A DNA stretch of 64,000 bases from VXNE01 sp965217825 (GTDB lineage Bacteria; Pseudomonadota; Gammaproteobacteria; Pseudomonadales; Azotimanducaceae): NCBI GenBank assembly GCA_965217825.1, contig OZ244571.1, positions 1,860,001-1,924,000 on the forward strand, read 5' to 3'. This document shows, one piece after another, positions 62,147 to 64,000 of this stretch (positions within the stretch are counted from its first letter, which is position 1; each line of letters opens with the position of its first letter). Made by a program: the position numbers and the translations under genes. Under the pieces are notes generated by a model that had not been told where the DNA came from, searched no databases, and worked only from the letters and a program-made list of their open reading frames with translations.

Positions 62147-62182
62147 CTGGCGAGCCCATTGGCAAGCCGGTTGGCGGGCCGT
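62147..62182. repeat. Three degenerate copies of the 12-bp TTGGCGAGCCNN repeat
   Basis: Units CTGGCGAGCCCA, TTGGCAAGCCGG, TTGGCGGGCCGT in the 243-base gap before the GPH symporter. The same unit is present twice inside lhr at 32749-32777. The rest of the gap shows no gene. Confidence 0.65.
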
Positions 62183-62250
62183 TTCCCGCCACACTCCCTC
62201 GTTCGGCAAAGCGACCGTTCTTTCGACAGGTTCCTCGAAGGGGACATCCC

Positions 62251-63588
62251 GTGAACAACGCCCAAAGACTCAGCTACGCGGTCGGCGACTTCGGGATCAA
62301 CCTGTACTTCATGTCGGCGATGACCTTCCTGCTGTTCTTCTATACGGACGTGTACGGACTATCGGCCGCCGTCGCGGGCGGCGTGTTCCTGGTGGCCAGG
62401 ATCGTCGATGCGGTCACCGATCCCATCATGGGTTTCATCGCCGACCGCACGCACAGCCGCTGGGGGAAGTTCCGGCCCTACGTGCTCTACGGCCCGGTTC
62501 CGCTCGGGTTGATTACCGTCGCGATGTTTACTGTCCCTGGTTTCCGAGACTTCGGCAAGGTCGTCTGGGCGTATGCAACCTATATTCTGTTCGGCATCGC
62601 CCATACCGTCGTAACGATCCCCTACGCGGCCATGACGGCCGTGTTGACGGACGACTACCAGGAACGGACGCGCTTGACGACGCTGCGCATCGGCTGCGCC
62701 ATCGCCGGCGGTACCGTCGTTTCGGTCGGCCTCGGTCTGTCGCCGATGGTGGATTGGCTCGGCGGCGGGGCCGACGGCTTCCAGACGTCGATGATCGCGT
62801 TTTCTGTCGTGGCGACGGCCCTGTTGTGGGTCACTTTCGCGGGCACCGAGGAGCGCATCGCCCCCGCACGCGCAGCGCGCAGCCTCTCGCTTGCCGATGG
62901 CGCGCGGGCACTGGCGGCAAACCCGCCCCTGATCGTCGTCGTGCTGCTTTTCACCCTGGGCATGCTCGCGCTCACCGTGCGCCTGGCCGCCGCCCCGTAC
63001 TATTTCAAGTACAACATGGGCCGCGAAGACTTGCTGCCGCTCTATTTCGGCGTGACCCTGCCGGTCATGTTCCTGGGATTGATCGCGGTGCCCTGGCTGT
63101 CCCGGCGTTTCGGCAAGGCGGGCGGCATCCGGGCAGGTGCTGTCTTTGCGATGATGGGCGCCGTCGGTTTCTACTTCACGCCGCCGGACAACGTTCTCAT
63201 GGTATTCGTGTGGGGATCGGTGCTCGCGATCGGCGGTGCCCCGATCGCCGTGTTCGGTTGGGCGATGATCCCGGACACCGTGGAGTACGCCGAATGGCGC
63301 ACCGGCGTGCGTGCCGCCGGTCTGACTTTCGCCGAGGCCAGCTTCTTTCAGAAGTTGGCCAAGGCGGTCGGGGGGGCTGGCGTTGCCGCGCTGCTGGCGG
63401 CGTTCGGCTACGTCGCCAACACGGCGCAGTCAGAGACGACCCTCGCGGCCATCCTGTGGACGATGTCCCTGGTGCCGCTCGTCATCCAGATTCTGCTCAT
63501 CGCCGTCTCGCTCGCGTATCGCTTGGACGAGCCGGCGCATGGGCGTATTGTCCGCGAACTGAAGGATCGACAGGACATTTCGGTATGA
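62251..63588 (+). CDS. GPH-family (glycoside-pentoside-hexuronide) cation symporter
   Basis: Sugar:cation symporter of the MFS-2 type, 445 residues, about twelve membrane segments. Marker motifs: LSYAVGDFGINLYFMSAM near the N-terminus, DAVTDPIMGFIADRTHSRWGKFRP (signature loop 2-3), ITVAMFTVPGF and YAEWRTGVRAAGLTFAEASF near residue 345. Transported sugar or glycoside is not defined. The start GTG at 62251 has AAGGGG upstream. The stop overlaps the next gene's ATG (ATGA), so the two are coupled. Confidence 0.93.
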   Translation: MNNAQRLSYAVGDFGINLYFMSAMTFLLFFYTDVYGLSAAVAGGVFLVARIVDAVTDPIMGFIADRTHSRWGKFRPYVLYGPVPLGLITVAMFTVPGFRDFGKVVWAYATYILFGIAHTVVTIPYAAMTAVLTDDYQERTRLTTLRIGCAIAGGTVVSVGLGLSPMVDWLGGGADGFQTSMIAFSVVATALLWVTFAGTEERIAPARAARSLSLADGARALAANPPLIVVVLLFTLGMLALTVRLAAAPYYFKYNMGREDLLPLYFGVTLPVMFLGLIAVPWLSRRFGKAGGIRAGAVFAMMGAVGFYFTPPDNVLMVFVWGSVLAIGGAPIAVFGWAMIPDTVEYAEWRTGVRAAGLTFAEASFFQKLAKAVGGAGVAALLAAFGYVANTAQSETTLAAILWTMSLVPLVIQILLIAVSLAYRLDEPAHGRIVRELKDRQDISV

Positions 63589-64000
63589 AACTGCGCCTTG
63601 CATTTCTCGTATTCCTTGCCGCGACCTTGAGTTACGGCGCAACCGGAGACATACCGCCGGCCCTGCTCGGCGAAGCCGGCCCGCCGGGCGGCGAAACGCT
63701 CAGTTACCACGGGGAGGCGAAGGGCTATCTTGCGCTGCCGCAAGGTGCCGGCCCGCATCCCAGCGTCATCCTGATCCACGAATGGAACGGCCTGGTGGAT
63801 CGCGTCCGCCAGGTGGCCGATGCATTCGCGGCGGAGGGTTATGTCGCCCTCGCGGCCGATCTCTATAGCGGCCGCACGGGTTCCAATCCGCAAGAAAACA
63901 TGACGTTGGTGCGCGAGACGCTGGCGCAACCCGACGCCCTCATCGCCAACCTCGACGCGGCCACCACCTACCTGAAGCAGCGGTCCGACACGACCGGCAA
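63585..64000 (+). CDS. Dienelactone hydrolase family protein, 3' end cut by window
   Basis: The first 138 residues of an exported alpha/beta-hydrolase. A signal peptide (MKLRLAFLVFLAATLS, ending near residue 20) leads into YLALPQGAGPHPSVILIHEWNGL and VADAFAAEGYVALAADLYSG, the dienelactone-hydrolase N-terminal blocks. The catalytic Cys or Ser elbow lies beyond the window. The ATG overlaps the symporter stop, so both are expected to be in one operon. Confidence 0.9.
   Translation, partial: MKLRLAFLVFLAATLSYGATGDIPPALLGEAGPPGGETLSYHGEAKGYLALPQGAGPHPSVILIHEWNGLVDRVRQVADAFAAEGYVALAADLYSGRTGSNPQENMTLVRETLAQPDALIANLDAATTYLKQRSDTTG

Noticed and set aside
62008..62250. Minus-strand frame with PITTLIPVSGNPDTRPF
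   Set aside because: No family match and it runs through repeats and the hairpin; not supportable as a gene.

Overview
The window is about 64 kb of GC-rich, densely coded DNA. It looks like a chromosome segment of an uncultured gammaproteobacterium, probably marine or host-associated. The reasons are a gammaproteobacterial-type glutaminyl-tRNA synthetase, an AroA, a PEP carboxylase and an Lhr helicase of the usual proteobacterial architecture, a TRAP dicarboxylate-type transporter, and many acyl-CoA enzymes and luciferase-like oxidoreductases. No prophage, rRNA operon, CRISPR array or complete transposon was seen. The taxonomic placement is inference from protein families.

Layout. 1-2.1 kb: the end of a TRAP transporter operon and a small acidic protein. 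2.2-9.8 kb: a transglutaminase-like exported protein divergent from glnS; aroA divergent from an ACAD10/11-like acyl-CoA dehydrogenase; tRNA-Ala(CGC); a TagD-like cytidylyltransferase; a D-2-hydroxyacid dehydrogenase. 10.9-19.9 kb: a minus-strand block with an NhaC-type antiporter, methylmalonyl-CoA mutase, methylmalonyl-CoA epimerase, an acyl-CoA carboxylase carboxyltransferase and a biotin carboxylase/BCCP chain. Together these form a complete propionyl-CoA to succinyl-CoA route. 20-26.5 kb: a lytic transglycosylase, a luciferase-like oxidoreductase, an amidohydrolase, and a translationally coupled trio (isocitrate/isopropylmalate dehydrogenase, alpha/beta hydrolase, acyltransferase). 26.5-31.5 kb: a broken DUF3604 gene, a sucrase/ferredoxin-like protein, a HicAB module, an intergenic stretch and a second luciferase-like enzyme. 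31.5-41.4 kb: HIT, Lhr, lipoprotein oligopeptidase B, acyl-CoA dehydrogenase, SRAP protein, and a PIN/Phd toxin-antitoxin pair. 41.5-50.2 kb: a UGSC-family selenoprotein with an in-frame UGA, an acyl-CoA synthetase, a broken MaoC gene, ppc, an MFS exporter and a ThuA protein. 50.3-64 kb: a short-repeat array between divergent genes, then a dehydrogenase, a CBS protein, a LapG-like protease, a nitroreductase, another acyl-CoA ligase, a ketopantoate-reductase-like enzyme, an amidase, a CsgG-like protein, an F420/FMN PPOX protein, a xanthine-dehydrogenase-type molybdenum subunit, a GPH symporter and the start of a dienelactone hydrolase.

Three observations stand out. (1) Positions 41530-43182 read as one selenoprotein. 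The UGA sits in the UGSC motif and is followed by a hairpin that fits the bacterial SECIS pattern. (2) A 30-bp palindromic repeat unit is inserted in frame, in multiple copies and the same orientation, in two unrelated metabolic genes (aroA and the biotin carboxylase), much as Rickettsia palindromic elements are. (3) Two further short repeat families occur: a GGGACACCCACC array between divergent promoters, and a 12-bp TTGGCGAGCCNN repeat found both inside lhr and in an intergenic region. Methylmalonyl-CoA mutase also lacks any ATG, GTG or TTG at its homologous N-terminus and seems to start at ATC. Two genes carry clean internal deletions.
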